64,000 nt of DNA from Neobacillus sp. Marseille-Q6967 (GCF_946151075.1 NZ_CAMGZB010000002.1:1-64000); one strand, 5' to 3'; shown: positions 19,145 to 28,660, numbered from the stretch's first letter. Numbers and translations are program-made. Notes: generated by a model not told the origin, from the letters alone.

Positions 19145-20247
19145 ACATAGATGCAATCCAGCTGTATGTAATCAAAATGCCGCTTAAATCACCGTTTCAT
19201 ACTCATTTAGGAACCGTTACCGAACGGGAAGGAATTATTGTGGAAGTTAGGGACTCTGATGGAATTTTTGGATATGGAGAGGGGGTAGCTTTTTCAACCC
19301 CTTGGTATACAGAGGAAACGGTTAAAACCAGCCTGCATATTTTAACCGATATCTTAATCCCATTGCTAAAAGCCAATCCGATCGAGCACCCAAAGGAAGC
19401 ATCAGCATTATTTCAGACCGTTAGAAGGAATAATATGGCGAAGGCGGGCTTAGAAATGGCTCTTTGGGATTTATATGCTAAAAGGAACCTGACTTCCCTT
19501 GCTTCCATAATCGGGGGCACACGGGTAAAGATAGCTTCCGGTGTAGTAGTTGCTGCTGATTCAATTGTCCATGCGTTAAGACAAATCGAAACGTTTTTAT
19601 CCGAGGGTTATCAGCGTTTTAAAATTAAGATTAATCCCAGTCAGGATTATTCGGTTTTGGCTGAAATTCGCAGACATTATCCAGATCTTCCTCTTATGGC
19701 AGATGCGAATTCTGCTTATACCTTAAAGGATATCGACCGTCTAAAGGCACTTGATGACTTTAACCTGTTAATGATTGAGCAGCCTCTTGATGTAGATGAT
19801 ATTGTTGAGCATTCTATTCTGCAAAAAGAGCTGGCAACTCCAGTATGCCTGGACGAAAGTATTGTTAGTTTTGAGGATGCTAGAAAGGCTATTGAGTTAG
19901 GGAGCTGTAAAGTAATTAATATAAAACCGGGCAGGGTAGCAGGCCTATTTGAGGCAAAAAAAATTCATGATTACTGCTATGAAAGGGGTATACAGGTTTG
20001 GTGCGGCGGGATGATTGAATATGGTGTTTCCAAGGCGCATAATATTGCATTAGCATCCCTTCCTGGATTCACTTTACCTGGGGATATTTCAGCATCAAAC
20101 CGTTTTTGGGATGAAGATATCATTACACCAGAGATCACAGTTGATAATGGATATGTTACCGTGCCAAGTCAGGACGGTCTCGGCTTTTCACTTAATGAAA
20201 AAAGAATGAAGGATGTTCTCCTAACGAAGAAAGCTTTTCGTTTTTAA
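19141..20247 (+). CDS. menC: o-succinylbenzoate synthase MenC
   Basis: Enolase-superfamily dehydratase that turns SHCHC into o-succinylbenzoate. The 368-residue protein has the KxK motif (FKIKINP), metal ligands in MADANSAYT, MIEQPL and LDESI, and NIKPGRVAG. Bacillus members of this subfamily often also racemise N-acylamino acids, so that side activity is possible. Overlaps menE by 4 nt. Confidence 0.94.
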   Translation: MNIDAIQLYVIKMPLKSPFHTHLGTVTEREGIIVEVRDSDGIFGYGEGVAFSTPWYTEETVKTSLHILTDILIPLLKANPIEHPKEASALFQTVRRNNMAKAGLEMALWDLYAKRNLTSLASIIGGTRVKIASGVVVAADSIVHALRQIETFLSEGYQRFKIKINPSQDYSVLAEIRRHYPDLPLMADANSAYTLKDIDRLKALDDFNLLMIEQPLDVDDIVEHSILQKELATPVCLDESIVSFEDARKAIELGSCKVINIKPGRVAGLFEAKKIHDYCYERGIQVWCGGMIEYGVSKAHNIALASLPGFTLPGDISASNRFWDEDIITPEITVDNGYVTVPSQDGLGFSLNEKRMKDVLLTKKAFRF

Positions 20248-20257
20248 GAAAAAAAAG

Positions 20258-20288
20258 CCAGGCAAAAAAATTTGCCTGGTCATTTTTA
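20258..20288 (+). terminator. terminator after menC
   Basis: CCAGGCAAA/TTTGCCTGG with an AAAA loop and flanking A and T runs. Also placed to act for the DUF1540 gene on the minus strand. Confidence 0.85.
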
Positions 20289-20447
20289 TTATAAATCCGC
20301 TGGTTCAAAGGTTTTGCAGTCGGTTTCTTTGCTCGTATCAGCCGTTTTCCCTTTATGGCTGACTACATAGATACTATCCGCACTGCATTTATTCCCTTTT
20401 GCCCAGAACGTACAGTTATTTACCTCACATAAAACATCTTGAGCCAT
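20289..20447 (-). CDS. DUF1540 domain protein
   Basis: Small 52-residue cysteine protein with the spacing C-x4-C-x8-C and a late Cys in the pattern DCKTFEP, as in DUF1540 proteins of spore formers. Function unknown; four Cys suggest metal binding. Translation starts at MAQDVLCEV, 9 nt after AATAGGAGTG; the longer frame starting at 20513 has no site. Confidence 0.85.
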   Translation of the reverse strand: MAQDVLCEVNNCTFWAKGNKCSADSIYVVSHKGKTADTSKETDCKTFEPADL

Positions 20448-20537
20448 TCGTATCACTCCTATTAGTTCATTTGGTAATACAAAAATAGCTTTTGATGTTT
20501 TTAGGTTATTCATTCTAGTAAGGAAAAGGTAAAATTG

Positions 20538-21518
20538 TTAATTGTTTAAAGCTGTTTTCAAACTCTCTAGATTTTGTTCCATTAGTGAGAAATAGGTTTC
20601 TTTATTATCAATATTTTCTTGCGTTAAAATGGCTAAATTATGGATTGGTAATGCACGTGCCCCAATTTCGTCCTGAACGACCTTTGCTAATTTCGATTGG
20701 ACATTTTGTTCATAGAGGATATAATGCAATCCTTCATGGTCTGCCAGCGAAATAATTTCTTCCAACTCTCTTTGACTTGGTTCGTTAGTAGTTGATAAAC
20801 CGGAAATACTGATTTGTTCAATACCGTATCGTTGTTCCCAATAGCCGAAAGCTGCATGAGTAACAATCATATTTTTATGTTTAGCGGTAGTAATGGTATT
20901 TTCAAAATCAAAATGTAAAGCTTCTAACTCTTTCGCCAACTGATCGTAATTCGCTGTAAAGAATTTCTCATTTTCGGGCATTTTATTAATCAGAGATTCT
21001 TTTATCACGTTAGCCATTTCACTTGAATACAATGGGTCAAGCCATACATGGGGATTCACATCGTGCTGATGTTCATCCTCTTCTTCACCATGTGCGGTCT
21101 CATGCTGCTCTTCTTCTTCATCATGTGTGGTTTCCTGGTGCTCCTGTTCTTCGGTTAACTCAAGGTGCTCAGCTGTTGCAATAAGCGTCACATTTTCATT
21201 TTTTAACGTTTTCTTGGCATTTTCAACGAAGCCTTCTAAACCTAATCCAATATAGAAGAATAAGTCTGAATCTGCGAGTTGAATCATATCCTTTTGAGAT
21301 GGGTCAAATGTATGTTCATCAGCTCCCGGGGGATAAACCGTCTTGACATCAACATACTTACCGCCAATCCTCTCGGTAAAATATTGAAGTGGGAACACCG
21401 TTGTATAAACAGTTAATTGTTCTTTATTCTCTTGTTTTTGTTCTTCTTTATCTGCACAGGCACTTAGCAGAAGAGTTAAGGGCAAAAACAAAGAAAGAAA
21501 TCGTATTAGTCTTTTCAT
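20538..21518 (-). CDS. zinc ABC transporter substrate-binding lipoprotein (ZnuA/AdcA type)
   Basis: Cluster A-I metal-binding lipoprotein that captures zinc outside the membrane. The 326-residue protein has a signal peptide ending in lipobox LLSAC, a His- and Glu-rich loop near 125-155 (HQETTHDEEEEQHETAHGEE) followed by HDVNPHVWLDP, and further ligands in THAAFGYWEQRY and the C-terminal Glu/Asp region. A Zur box sits 24 nt upstream. The ABC permease and ATPase are not adjacent, so it must work with subunits encoded elsewhere. Confidence 0.9.
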   Translation of the reverse strand: MKRLIRFLSLFLPLTLLLSACADKEEQKQENKEQLTVYTTVFPLQYFTERIGGKYVDVKTVYPPGADEHTFDPSQKDMIQLADSDLFFYIGLGLEGFVENAKKTLKNENVTLIATAEHLELTEEQEHQETTHDEEEEQHETAHGEEEDEHQHDVNPHVWLDPLYSSEMANVIKESLINKMPENEKFFTANYDQLAKELEALHFDFENTITTAKHKNMIVTHAAFGYWEQRYGIEQISISGLSTTNEPSQRELEEIISLADHEGLHYILYEQNVQSKLAKVVQDEIGARALPIHNLAILTQENIDNKETYFSLMEQNLESLKTALNN

Positions 21519-21541
21519 AAAATCTCCCTCAATATTAGTAT

Positions 21542-21562
21542 AAATCGGATTTATTACGATTT
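21542..21562. promoter_or_regulatory. Zur box
   Basis: The 21-bp site starts with AAATCGG and ends with ATTACGATTT. It matches 18 of 20 defined positions of the Bacillus Zur consensus AAATCGTAAT-N-ATTACGATTT. It lies just before the zinc-binding lipoprotein gene (minus strand) and about 175 nt before the carbonic anhydrase gene (plus strand). Confidence 0.85.
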
Positions 21563-21734
21563 ATTTACCAAAAATTTTTAGTATTCGAATAATATAAAAA
21601 TACATATTCCGGAACGATTCCGATTTCCTTATGTATCTTACAAAAAAAAATCCTTAATAGCAAGTATAAAATTTGATGAATTTGTGTATTGTTTTGTATT
21701 CTTATAAGAAGAAAAGAAAAAGGTGGGATTTATA

Positions 21735-22298
21735 ATGACATTATTAAAAGAGATTCTTAATTATAATCAGGAATTTGTGGAGAGTCGTGAATATGAAAAA
21801 TATGAAACGACGAAATTCCCGAATAAAAGAATGGTTATCTTAACATGCATGGATACAAGATTGCTGGAATTACTGCCAAAAGCAATGAACTTAGGAAATG
21901 GTGATGTAAAAACCATTAAGAATGCAGGGGCACTTGTTTCACACCCGTTTGGAAGTATAATGCGGAGCATATTAATTGCCGTTTATCAACTTCAGGCCGA
22001 GGAAGTGTTTGTCATTGCCCATCATGACTGCGGAATGAGCGGATTAAAGGCAGATCCTGTAATTGACAGTATGAAAAGCAGAGGAGTGACGGATGAAACG
22101 TTTGATACCTTAAATTACTCAGGTATCGACATCAAAAAATGGCTTCATGGATTTGATAATGTAAACCAAAGTGTTGAACATAGTGTTGGTGTCATTAAGA
22201 ATCATCCTTTGATGCCCGATGGCGTCCCTGTGCATGGACTTGTGATTGATCCTAAGACAGGAAGACTGGATCTTGTCGTGGATGGCTATAACGATTAA
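21735..22298 (+). CDS. ytiB: beta-carbonic anhydrase (YtiB)
   Basis: Zinc enzyme interconverting CO2 and bicarbonate. The 187-residue protein has CMDTRL with Cys38 as zinc ligand and the Asp40-Arg42 dyad, and HHDCGMSG with His96 and Cys99 completing the site. The ATG at 21735 follows AGGTGG; an in-frame GTG at 21723 lies within that site. Its end overlaps the stop of yidD on the other strand by 4 bp. Confidence 0.93.
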   Translation: MTLLKEILNYNQEFVESREYEKYETTKFPNKRMVILTCMDTRLLELLPKAMNLGNGDVKTIKNAGALVSHPFGSIMRSILIAVYQLQAEEVFVIAHHDCGMSGLKADPVIDSMKSRGVTDETFDTLNYSGIDIKKWLHGFDNVNQSVEHSVGVIKNHPLMPDGVPVHGLVIDPKTGRLDLVVDGYND

Positions 22299-22519
22299 TT
22301 CTTCTTTTCAGGTACCGGATCCACTCCGCCTGGGTGAAAGGGATGGCATTTTAAGATTCGTTTTATGGTTAGATAACCGCCTTTAATTGAACCAAAACGT
22401 TGGACTGCTTCTAGTCCGTAATGAGAACAGGTTGGGTAGAACCGGCATGTTGGCGGCTTTAAGGGAGAAATCACGGTTTGATAAAAACGAATCATAGTAA
22501 GAAAAACTTTTTTTAACAT
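22295..22519 (-). CDS. yidD: membrane protein insertion efficiency factor YidD
   Basis: A 74-residue member of the YidD family (YtjA in B. subtilis), a membrane-associated helper of YidC-dependent insertion. It shows the family core [14 protein letters not shown] and [14 protein letters not shown]. The ATG at 22519 follows AAGGAAGTG; an in-frame GTG at 22528 is immediately against that site and is less likely. Confidence 0.93.
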   Translation of the reverse strand: MLKKVFLTMIRFYQTVISPLKPPTCRFYPTCSHYGLEAVQRFGSIKGGYLTIKRILKCHPFHPGGVDPVPEKKN

Positions 22520-22654
22520 AGGGGACACTTCCTTATAACAATTACCTTAAAGATACCATAATCCCAGTGAAAATGTTAAATGTTACAAAGTGGATGAAAT
22601 CACTCGGAATTTATAGTATGATAATATTTAGATGTGAAAAAGGAGTGAAGAGAA

Positions 22655-23128
22655 ATGCCTTCAGTAGAAAGCTTTGATTTAGATCATAATGCCGTTAAAG
22701 CTCCTTATGTTCGACACTGCGGTGTCCATAAAGTCGGCAGTGACGGTATTGTAAATAAATATGATATTCGTTTTTGCCAGCCTAATAAACAAGCGATGAA
22801 GCCTGATGCGATTCATACCTTGGAGCATTTACTTGCATTCAATATTCGTAAGCATGCGGAAAAATATAATCATTTTGATATTATCGATATCTCTCCGATG
22901 GGGTGCCAAACGGGCTATTACCTGGTCGTAAGCGGTGAACCAACGGTTGAGGAGATCATTGATCTTCTTGAAGATACTATGAAAGATGCAGTAGAAATCG
23001 TTGACATCCCTGCTGCAAATGAAAAACAATGCGGGCAGGCTAAGCTTCACGATTTAGAAGGAGCTAAACGCCTAATGCGTTTCTGGTTAGAACAAAGCAA
23101 AGAAAACTTAAAACAAGTATTTGCGTAA
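22655..23128 (+). CDS. luxS: S-ribosylhomocysteine lyase LuxS
   Basis: Metalloenzyme that cleaves S-ribosylhomocysteine to homocysteine and the autoinducer-2 precursor DPD, part of SAM recycling. The 157-residue protein has His54 and His58 in HTLEH, the segment [13 protein letters not shown], and the third metal ligand Cys in KQCGQAK. AAAAGGAG precedes the ATG. Full family length. Confidence 0.97.
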   Translation: MPSVESFDLDHNAVKAPYVRHCGVHKVGSDGIVNKYDIRFCQPNKQAMKPDAIHTLEHLLAFNIRKHAEKYNHFDIIDISPMGCQTGYYLVVSGEPTVEEIIDLLEDTMKDAVEIVDIPAANEKQCGQAKLHDLEGAKRLMRFWLEQSKENLKQVFA

Positions 23129-23141
23129 TAACTTTTCTAAT

Positions 23142-23177
23142 AAAAAAATTCCTATTCGTTTGAATAGGATTTTTTTA
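23142..23177. terminator. terminator luxS / small membrane gene
   Basis: TCCTATTC/GAATAGGA with GTTT loop and A and T runs on either side. It terminates luxS and includes the stop of the minus-strand gene at 23175. Confidence 0.85.
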
Positions 23178-23336
23178 TTGCTTCTGTGCATCTTCCGTAT
23201 CCTCTTCATTTAAATAAGGATTATCCTCCAGTGAGTCTACAGTATGCTTATATGAGTACGCTTTAGAAGTGGTAATGACTGCAAGCAAAAGGACGATAAT
23301 AATAATTACTACGCTGATGACAAATACCGTATACAT
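23175..23336 (-). CDS. small single-pass membrane protein (YtzI-like)
   Basis: A 53-residue frame with one hydrophobic helix near residues 4-22 (VFVISVVIIIIVLLLAVI) followed by an acidic, hydrophilic tail. The ATG at 23336 is preceded on the minus strand by AGAGAGGGG, and a terminator follows, so it is likely translated. Size, topology and place near luxS recall B. subtilis YtzI, but I am not certain of the name. Function unknown. Confidence 0.7.
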   Translation of the reverse strand: MYTVFVISVVIIIIVLLLAVITTSKAYSYKHTVDSLEDNPYLNEEDTEDAQKQ

Positions 23337-23390
23337 AATTTCCCCTCTCTTTCCAATCTTATTTTATCATGCTTTTAGGATGGAATGAAA

Positions 23391-23424
23391 AAAGAAACTG
23401 CTATATTACACGCAGTTTCTTTTG
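23391..23424 (-). terminator. terminator of the gene at 23439
   Basis: AAGAAACTGC / GCAGTTTCTT with a nine-base loop and, on the minus strand, a T-rich 3' flank. Confidence 0.75.
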
Positions 23425-23438
23425 GTGGTATGTAGAAT

Positions 23439-23696
23439 TCAATGGATATTTCGAGGATAGTAAGTATGGGTGCGCTGTTGTCCATATTCCTCCTGCGCAA
23501 ACTTTCCCTTTAAACTTTCAATTAGATAAAGACCCATTAGATTGTATAATTCTTGCTTATCCATTTCTTGAATTAAATGTAAAAGGTCTTCATGCGACAT
23601 TTCTTCCAAAAAGGCAAATGCCAGCATATCAATATCTTCCTCATCCCCCGTCAGCTTATGGCGATACATTTCAAACAACTCATCTACTAATTTCAT
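23439..23696 (-). CDS. conserved small hypothetical protein (DUF6154-like)
   Basis: An 85-residue acidic, helical, soluble protein starting MKLVDELFEMYRHKL. CGGGAGGTGATAGGCA before the ATG is a strong ribosome binding site, and a terminator follows, so I accept it as a gene. It resembles a small Bacillus family that I recall as DUF6154. No catalytic motif is visible and I assign no function. Confidence 0.75.
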   Translation of the reverse strand: MKLVDELFEMYRHKLTGDEEDIDMLAFAFLEEMSHEDLLHLIQEMDKQELYNLMGLYLIESLKGKFAQEEYGQQRTHTYYPRNIH

Positions 23697-23926
23697 TGCC
23701 TATCACCTCCCGAAAATTATCCATACTTATTCAATTCCCTTAATCATGAAAAATATCCTCTAAAACAATTAAACATTCTTCTAAACAAGCTACGAAAGTT
23801 GTTTTCTTAATATTATGACAATTATAACCTAAACATTTCTAAAAAAAGAGTCGAAATATGAAAAAGAATAAAATTTAATTTTTGTGGGAAATTTTAAGTA
23901 ATGATACGTAAGGGGATGACTATTAA

Positions 23927-24250
23927 ATGAATGATCAAAAGAAAACCTATTATATAGATGTAGGGCATGGCGGGATTTCTCAAAGTGCAACAAGTTCGAC
24001 GTGGAGCTATAAAATTCAAGCAACAGATGAGGAAATAACTCAGTTGCGAGAATTATTTGATCAAAATTATTCGACAGAGTGGCAAAACTTTTTCAGAGCC
24101 CACGTTCCATATGTACAATATCATTACGACCGTGAAAATGATGCATATGATCAAACAATTCAACAGGTCTATGGGATAATCTACAATCTGGGGGACGAGG
24201 AAGCAAAGAATCATATTGAAACCATGAATATACTTCCAAAGAAAATGTAA
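23927..24250 (+). CDS. conserved hypothetical protein upstream of ytkD
   Basis: A 107-residue soluble protein beginning MNDQKKTYYIDVGHGG. Its position just before ytkD matches ytkC of B. subtilis, but I do not recognise it with certainty. The DVGHGG string resembles the zinc motif of N-acetylmuramoyl-L-alanine amidases, yet the other metal ligands of that family are absent and the protein is too short. AAGGGGATG precedes the ATG. A terminator follows. Confidence 0.75.
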   Translation: MNDQKKTYYIDVGHGGISQSATSSTWSYKIQATDEEITQLRELFDQNYSTEWQNFFRAHVPYVQYHYDRENDAYDQTIQQVYGIIYNLGDEEAKNHIETMNILPKKM

Positions 24251-24254
24251 ATAA

Positions 24255-24295
24255 AAAACGGAAAATCCTTTTTCAGCTGGATTTTCCGTTTTTCG
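24255..24295 (+). terminator. terminator before ytkD
   Basis: CGGAAAATCC / GGATTTTCCG with a ten-base loop, preceded by an A run and followed by TTTTTCG. Confidence 0.8.
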
Positions 24296-24335
24296 TTTAT
24301 AATTAAAAGTAAAATAAACAAAAAGGTTGAGTGGG

Positions 24336-24821
24336 ATGAAGCAGTTTTTTGATCATTATGGGAATAAGGTAGAGCTCGCTTTTTTTCAAAATGCGTTTGC
24401 GGAGGAGGCAAAGCATGTCCTGGTCATCTGCGAATATCAGGATGGCTGGCTTTTAACGAAGCATAAAAAACGAGGATTAGAATTCCCGGGAGGTAAAGTG
24501 GAGGATGGGGAAACTCTAGAAGAAGCAGCTAGGCGTGAGGTTCTTGAAGAGACAGGGGCTGCCCTGTCATCGTTACATCCTATAGCGGAATATAGAGTAA
24601 GCGAGCAAAAAGGATCCTTTGTCAAAGCTGTTTTTTGGGGCAATATAAAAAACTTTAATGAAACAAATCATTATTTTGAAACGGAAGGTCCAGTAATTGT
24701 GAACGGGGACTTAAATAAGCTGCGTTTTAACGCTGAATATAGCTTTATTATGAAAGACCAAGTAATTGAAGAATGTTTAAAGTATATAGAAATAAAAAAG
24801 AATAACGACCTATTTAAATAA
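24336..24821 (+). CDS. ytkD: Nudix nucleoside triphosphatase YtkD
   Basis: The Nudix box is complete: GGKVEDGETLEEAARREVLE followed directly by ETGA. In B. subtilis the orthologue hydrolyses 8-oxo-dGTP and other purine nucleotides and limits oxidative mutation. The protein is 161 residues from the ATG at 24336; a TTG at 24327 in frame is less favoured because AAAAGG lies only just before it. It ends 5 nt from the convergent ytlD. Confidence 0.9.
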   Translation: MKQFFDHYGNKVELAFFQNAFAEEAKHVLVICEYQDGWLLTKHKKRGLEFPGGKVEDGETLEEAARREVLEETGAALSSLHPIAEYRVSEQKGSFVKAVFWGNIKNFNETNHYFETEGPVIVNGDLNKLRFNAEYSFIMKDQVIEECLKYIEIKKNNDLFK

Positions 24822-24825
24822 GCCG

Positions 24826-25632
24826 CTATTCTTTGATAAGTTTTTTCTCCAAGAGTTCAACAAGCTGATACATAATGGTGGCAAAAACAGCGATGACCAT
24901 TAAGGATAAGAATACGAGTGTAAAATTAAAGACTTGAAAGCCATAAATAATCATATATCCTAGTCCTTTCGCCGAAACAAGAAACTCGCCGACAATGACC
25001 CCCACCCATGATAAACCAACATTTACTTTTAAAGTAGAGATAATGGTAGGAAAGCTTGCCGGAAGTATGGCTTCTTTAAAACACTGCATTCTAGTCGCAC
25101 CAAACGTCTGCAGTACTTTTAAATAATTAGGATCCACTTCTTTAAAGGACGTGTAGACTACAATCGTAGTAATAATTACTGAGATAATAGCTCCCATTGC
25201 GATAATGGAAGAATACCCAGGTCCTAGAGCAACAATCAAAATCGGTCCTAAAGCTACTTTTGGCATGGCGTTTAAAATGACAAGATAAGGGTCGAATATT
25301 TTTGAAAGCATCGGTGACCACCAAAGAATGGCAGCCAAAATGGTTCCGGCTAATGTACCTAACAGAAACCCAAAAACGGTTTCTGTTACGGTTACACTTA
25401 AATGGGTTAGTAATGAACCATCTTTGATATTTTCTAGAAATAAATTCCATACCCTTGATGGAGAACTAAAGATGAGGGGGTCAATCCATCTTTGCTGACT
25501 GGCAAATTCCCAGCCGGTAAAAAACAAGACAAAAATTATCACTTGATAAAAACGTACCCATCTTTTTTCTATTTTTAGCGAATGGATATATTGTTGATGA
25601 AGGAGTATTACCTTATTCTTTTGAGGCTTCAA
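24826..25632 (-). CDS. ytlD: ABC transporter permease YtlD (SsuC/TauC type)
   Basis: Membrane subunit of a three-gene importer. The 268-residue protein has about six hydrophobic segments and the cytoplasmic EAA-type loop, seen as [23 protein letters not shown]. The frame is open to 25785, but I place the start at the TTG at 25632: GGAAGGAG lies about 10 nt upstream, and the resulting length equals the usual family size. This start overlaps ytlC by 20 nt. Confidence 0.85.
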   Translation of the reverse strand: MKPQKNKVILLHQQYIHSLKIEKRWVRFYQVIIFVLFFTGWEFASQQRWIDPLIFSSPSRVWNLFLENIKDGSLLTHLSVTVTETVFGFLLGTLAGTILAAILWWSPMLSKIFDPYLVILNAMPKVALGPILIVALGPGYSSIIAMGAIISVIITTIVVYTSFKEVDPNYLKVLQTFGATRMQCFKEAILPASFPTIISTLKVNVGLSWVGVIVGEFLVSAKGLGYMIIYGFQVFNFTLVFLSLMVIAVFATIMYQLVELLEKKLIKE

Positions 25633-26389
25633 GGGATTCAAGCTCCTTCCATATAGTTTGGAATATGGCAGAGAATGTTTCATGGTTTCTTGCCGTAAAG
25701 GGTGATAGGTTTCTAAGTTCTTGGGGCATTTCAAAGATTTTATGAATTTTCCCAGGGCTTGGAGAAAAGAGAATGACACGGTCACTCATTGCGATGGCTT
25801 CACCAATATCATGCGTCACTAAAATAGCTGTTTTCCCAAATTCGTCTAATGTTTTCGAAACTAAATCTTCTAGTTTTAGCTTTGTTTGATAATCTAAGGC
25901 TGAAAACGGCTCATCCAGCATGAGCAATTTTGGCTCCGTAGCCAAAGTGCGAACTAGTGCTACACGCTGACGCATTCCACCTGATAACTGCCTTGGCAGA
26001 TGTTTTTCGACTCCGTTTAAACCAATTTGCTTTAAAAGGTTTAAAGCAGCTGTTTTGGTGTCATGATTTAAATTCTTTGTTAATTTCAATCCTAACAAAA
26101 TGTTTTCTTCAATCGTTTTCCAGGGAAACAAATAGTCCTGCTGAAGCATATAGCCTATTTGATTTTCTTCTTTCCTTACTGGTTTATTTTCAAGTAAAAT
26201 CGATCCCTGTGTCGGCTTGATCAGTCCCGCAATAATGGAAAGCAGCGTAGTTTTACCACAGCCGCTTGGGCCAAGGAAGGAGACAAATTCCCCTTCCTTT
26301 ACTTGCAGATTGATATTGGTGAGGGCTGTGGTCGCAGAGGATTTCGTAAAATAAGTGTGATGTATATCTTTAATTGATAAAAAACTCAT
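25613..26389 (-). CDS. ytlC: ABC transporter ATP-binding protein YtlC
   Basis: The 258-residue ATPase has Walker [10 protein letters not shown] near 39-47, Q-loop region [10 protein letters not shown], signature LSGGMRQRV and Walker [13 protein letters not shown], then the H-loop His in LVTHDIGEA. It is of the nitrate/sulfonate/taurine importer class. ATAGGGAGGGCG precedes the ATG. Lies between the binding-protein and permease genes on the same strand. Confidence 0.92.
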   Translation of the reverse strand: MSFLSIKDIHHTYFTKSSATTALTNINLQVKEGEFVSFLGPSGCGKTTLLSIIAGLIKPTQGSILLENKPVRKEENQIGYMLQQDYLFPWKTIEENILLGLKLTKNLNHDTKTAALNLLKQIGLNGVEKHLPRQLSGGMRQRVALVRTLATEPKLLMLDEPFSALDYQTKLKLEDLVSKTLDEFGKTAILVTHDIGEAIAMSDRVILFSPSPGKIHKIFEMPQELRNLSPFTARNHETFSAIFQTIWKELESLEASKE

Positions 26390-26409
26390 GCTGACGCCCT
26401 CCCTATAGA

Positions 26410-27426
26410 TTATTCATTGATAATGCCCTCAGCAATTTCAGTGTTTACCAACGTTTGATGGTCCACTTTCTGAGGCAGTTCTCCAGCTTCGTCCATGATG
26501 TTTTGAAGGTTAATCCATTCTTCTTCATCAAGAATTGGGTTTGCTGCAAAGGATCCTTGACTCTTGTAACGATCAACAACAGTCGTCATGATTTCTAAAT
26601 CCGTATCTGGGAAAAATGGCTCAACAGCTTTAGCAATTTCTTCTGCACTGTGAGTTTCAACCCATTGTTGTGCCTTATAAACGGCTCTTGTGAATTTTTC
26701 AATGATATCCTTATTTTCTTGCATATAGCTATCTTTTGCCATGAAGGTTGTATACGGAACATGGCCTGATTCTTTTCCAAAGGAAGCTATAATATGACCT
26801 TTTCCTTCCTTCTCAAAAATACTTGCCGTCGGTTCAAATAGTTGGACAAAATCACCCGTACCAGAGGCAAAAGCATTGGCTATGTTTGCAAAATCGACAT
26901 TTTGAATTAAATTTAAATCATTATGAGGATCGATGCCATGCTTCTTTAATACATACTCACCGACCATTTGCGGCATACCGCCCTTGCGCTGGCCTAAAAA
27001 TGTCGATCCTTTTAACATTTCCCAAGAAAAATTATCAATTTTTTCCCTGGCGACAAGGAATGTACCATCTGTTTGAGTTAATTGCGCGAAATTGATCACA
27101 GGGTCATCAGCACCTTGTGCATATACATAAATCGATGTTTCTGAACCAACCAGTGCAACGTCTGCTCCACCTGATATAAGGGTCGTCATCGTTTTATCTC
27201 CGCCTGGTGTAGTGGTTAAAGTAACATCAAGCCCTTCTTCCTTAAAAAATCCTTGTGTAATCGCAACATACTGCGGGGCATAGAAGATGGAGCGGGTTAC
27301 TTCAGCGATCCTGACTTTTTCAAGTTTTTCAGTTTTATTGGTATTATTGGTATTGCAGGCCGCTAAAGAAAACATGAGAATAGCAATAAGTAATAAGGAA
27401 AAACTTAATTTGGACCATTTTTTCAT
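26410..27426 (-). CDS. ytlA: ABC transporter substrate-binding lipoprotein YtlA (NMT1/THI5-like)
   Basis: Extracytoplasmic receptor of 338 residues with a signal peptide and lipobox SLAAC. The mature part begins RIAEVTRSIFYAPQYVAITQGFF, the pattern of SsuA/THI5-like proteins that bind sulfonates, thiamine precursors or similar small molecules; the ligand cannot be read from sequence. First gene of ytlA-ytlC-ytlD; AAGGAGG precedes the ATG. I see no thiamine riboswitch upstream. Confidence 0.88.
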   Translation of the reverse strand: MKKWSKLSFSLLLIAILMFSLAACNTNNTNKTEKLEKVRIAEVTRSIFYAPQYVAITQGFFKEEGLDVTLTTTPGGDKTMTTLISGGADVALVGSETSIYVYAQGADDPVINFAQLTQTDGTFLVAREKIDNFSWEMLKGSTFLGQRKGGMPQMVGEYVLKKHGIDPHNDLNLIQNVDFANIANAFASGTGDFVQLFEPTASIFEKEGKGHIIASFGKESGHVPYTTFMAKDSYMQENKDIIEKFTRAVYKAQQWVETHSAEEIAKAVEPFFPDTDLEIMTTVVDRYKSQGSFAANPILDEEEWINLQNIMDEAGELPQKVDHQTLVNTEIAEGIINE

Positions 27427-27554
27427 AAGGTAAACCTCCTTATTAAACCGTTATATTTCTGGGCTAATTGCCTAAGATATCGTATGTTGAGAGCAAAAAT
27501 GTGTGAGTGCCCAAATTTAATAATTTTTTCAGAGAAGAGAAAGGAGAGATGCGG

Positions 27555-28346
27555 GTGAACCCACTAAATGGAAAAATCATCGAGGATGTTCGTTTTCCCT
27601 CTCCGAATCCCAATGTGGAGCTAAAGGTGGTTACGTATCTTTCAAATGGATTGAAAGTAAAAGGGATGCTGGCTGAACCTAAAACCGGTGAGCCGCTTGA
27701 TGGATTTCTTTATTTGCGCGGGGGGATTAAAAACGTTGGAAAAGTCCGCCCAGCCAGGATTGCTCAATTTGCAGCGGAGGGCTTTATCGTTTTTGCTCCT
27801 TATTACAGGGGAAATCAAGGTGGAGAAGGAAATGAGGATTTTGCCGGTGAGGACAGGGAAGATGCTTTCGCAGCTTTTATGCTCCTAAAATCTCTGCCTA
27901 GAGTAAAAAACATTCATATATTTGGTTTTTCTCGCGGCGGTGTAATGGCACTGATGACGGGTATTGAGTTTCCTGAAGCAGTATCCGTTGTTACATGGGG
28001 CGGTGTCAGCGATATGTCATTAACCTATCAGGAGCGAAAAGACTTAAGAAGAATGATGAAGAGAGTTATTGGCGGGACACCGGAGAAGTATCCGGAAAGA
28101 TATGAACATCGTACCCCTCTTTATCAGCTTGAGAGGCTCAAGGCGCCCGTTTTAATTATTCATGGGGTTAAGGACCAGAATGTAACAGTCCAACATGCCC
28201 ACAGGCTTGAAAAACGGCTAAGGTCACTGGATAAAAAGGTGGAGTGCTGGTATTTCGATGAATATACTCACTACTTTCCCCCTGTCACAAATCGAAAAGT
28301 GGTAGAAGATTTAACGAAATGGATGAAAAGTCAATCGAATTGGTGA
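27555..28346 (+). CDS. ytmA: alpha/beta hydrolase YtmA (prolyl oligopeptidase-like)
   Basis: A 263-residue cytosolic hydrolase of the prolyl oligopeptidase/dienelactone-hydrolase type. Nucleophile elbow GFSRGG, acid in HGVKDQNVT and His in DEYTHYF form a complete catalytic triad. The GTG at 27555 sits 8 nt after AAGGAG; in-frame starts further up (TTG 27507, ATG 27549) are poorly placed. Substrate unknown. Followed by ytmB as in B. subtilis. Confidence 0.85.
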   Translation: MNPLNGKIIEDVRFPSPNPNVELKVVTYLSNGLKVKGMLAEPKTGEPLDGFLYLRGGIKNVGKVRPARIAQFAAEGFIVFAPYYRGNQGGEGNEDFAGEDREDAFAAFMLLKSLPRVKNIHIFGFSRGGVMALMTGIEFPEAVSVVTWGGVSDMSLTYQERKDLRRMMKRVIGGTPEKYPERYEHRTPLYQLERLKAPVLIIHGVKDQNVTVQHAHRLEKRLRSLDKKVECWYFDEYTHYFPPVTNRKVVEDLTKWMKSQSNW

Positions 28347-28384
28347 TAAAATAAAAGTGATTACATAGCAGAGGAGCGATTATC

Positions 28385-28627
28385 ATGGGTATGCCTCTTG
28401 AGTTAAATACAATGATTGTAACAAAGGGAAGAGAAAAAAGATTAGAGGAAAACCTATTTATGCTTGAAAAGGAAGGGTACAGGCTATATCCAATCGATAT
28501 TCCCATCGAAGTAAGAAAGACCATTGAGAGTGATTCAAGCGGAACAGCTGTTATTAAAAAAGTAGAGTGGCAAAATACCATTACGAGCATAACTTATCAA
28601 TTAGTCTCATTAAATTCAACCAACTAA
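28385..28627 (+). CDS. ytmB: conserved protein YtmB (DUF2584)
   Basis: An 80-residue soluble protein, MGMPLELNTMIVTKGREKR at the N terminus, as in the YtmB/DUF2584 family of Bacillus. A GAGGAGCG site precedes the ATG. Function unknown. Gene order ytmA-ytmB is conserved with B. subtilis, where pckA follows directly; here two sigma-factor genes lie between. Confidence 0.8.
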   Translation: MGMPLELNTMIVTKGREKRLEENLFMLEKEGYRLYPIDIPIEVRKTIESDSSGTAVIKKVEWQNTITSITYQLVSLNSTN

Positions 28628-28660
28628 GCAGGGAATTTATTTTCCTGCTTTTTATTTTTT
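28624..28660 (+). terminator. terminator after ytmB
   Basis: AAGCAGG and CCTGCTT around a short AT-rich loop, then a long T run. Confidence 0.75.

Noticed and set aside
23369..23743. Plus-strand frame of 124 codons
   Set aside because: It is antisense to the DUF6154-like gene, which has a strong ribosome binding site and terminator; this one has neither.
23927..24250. Cell-wall amidase because of IDVGHGG
   Set aside because: Only one short motif matches; the Glu and second His ligands of amidase_3 and the usual length are missing.
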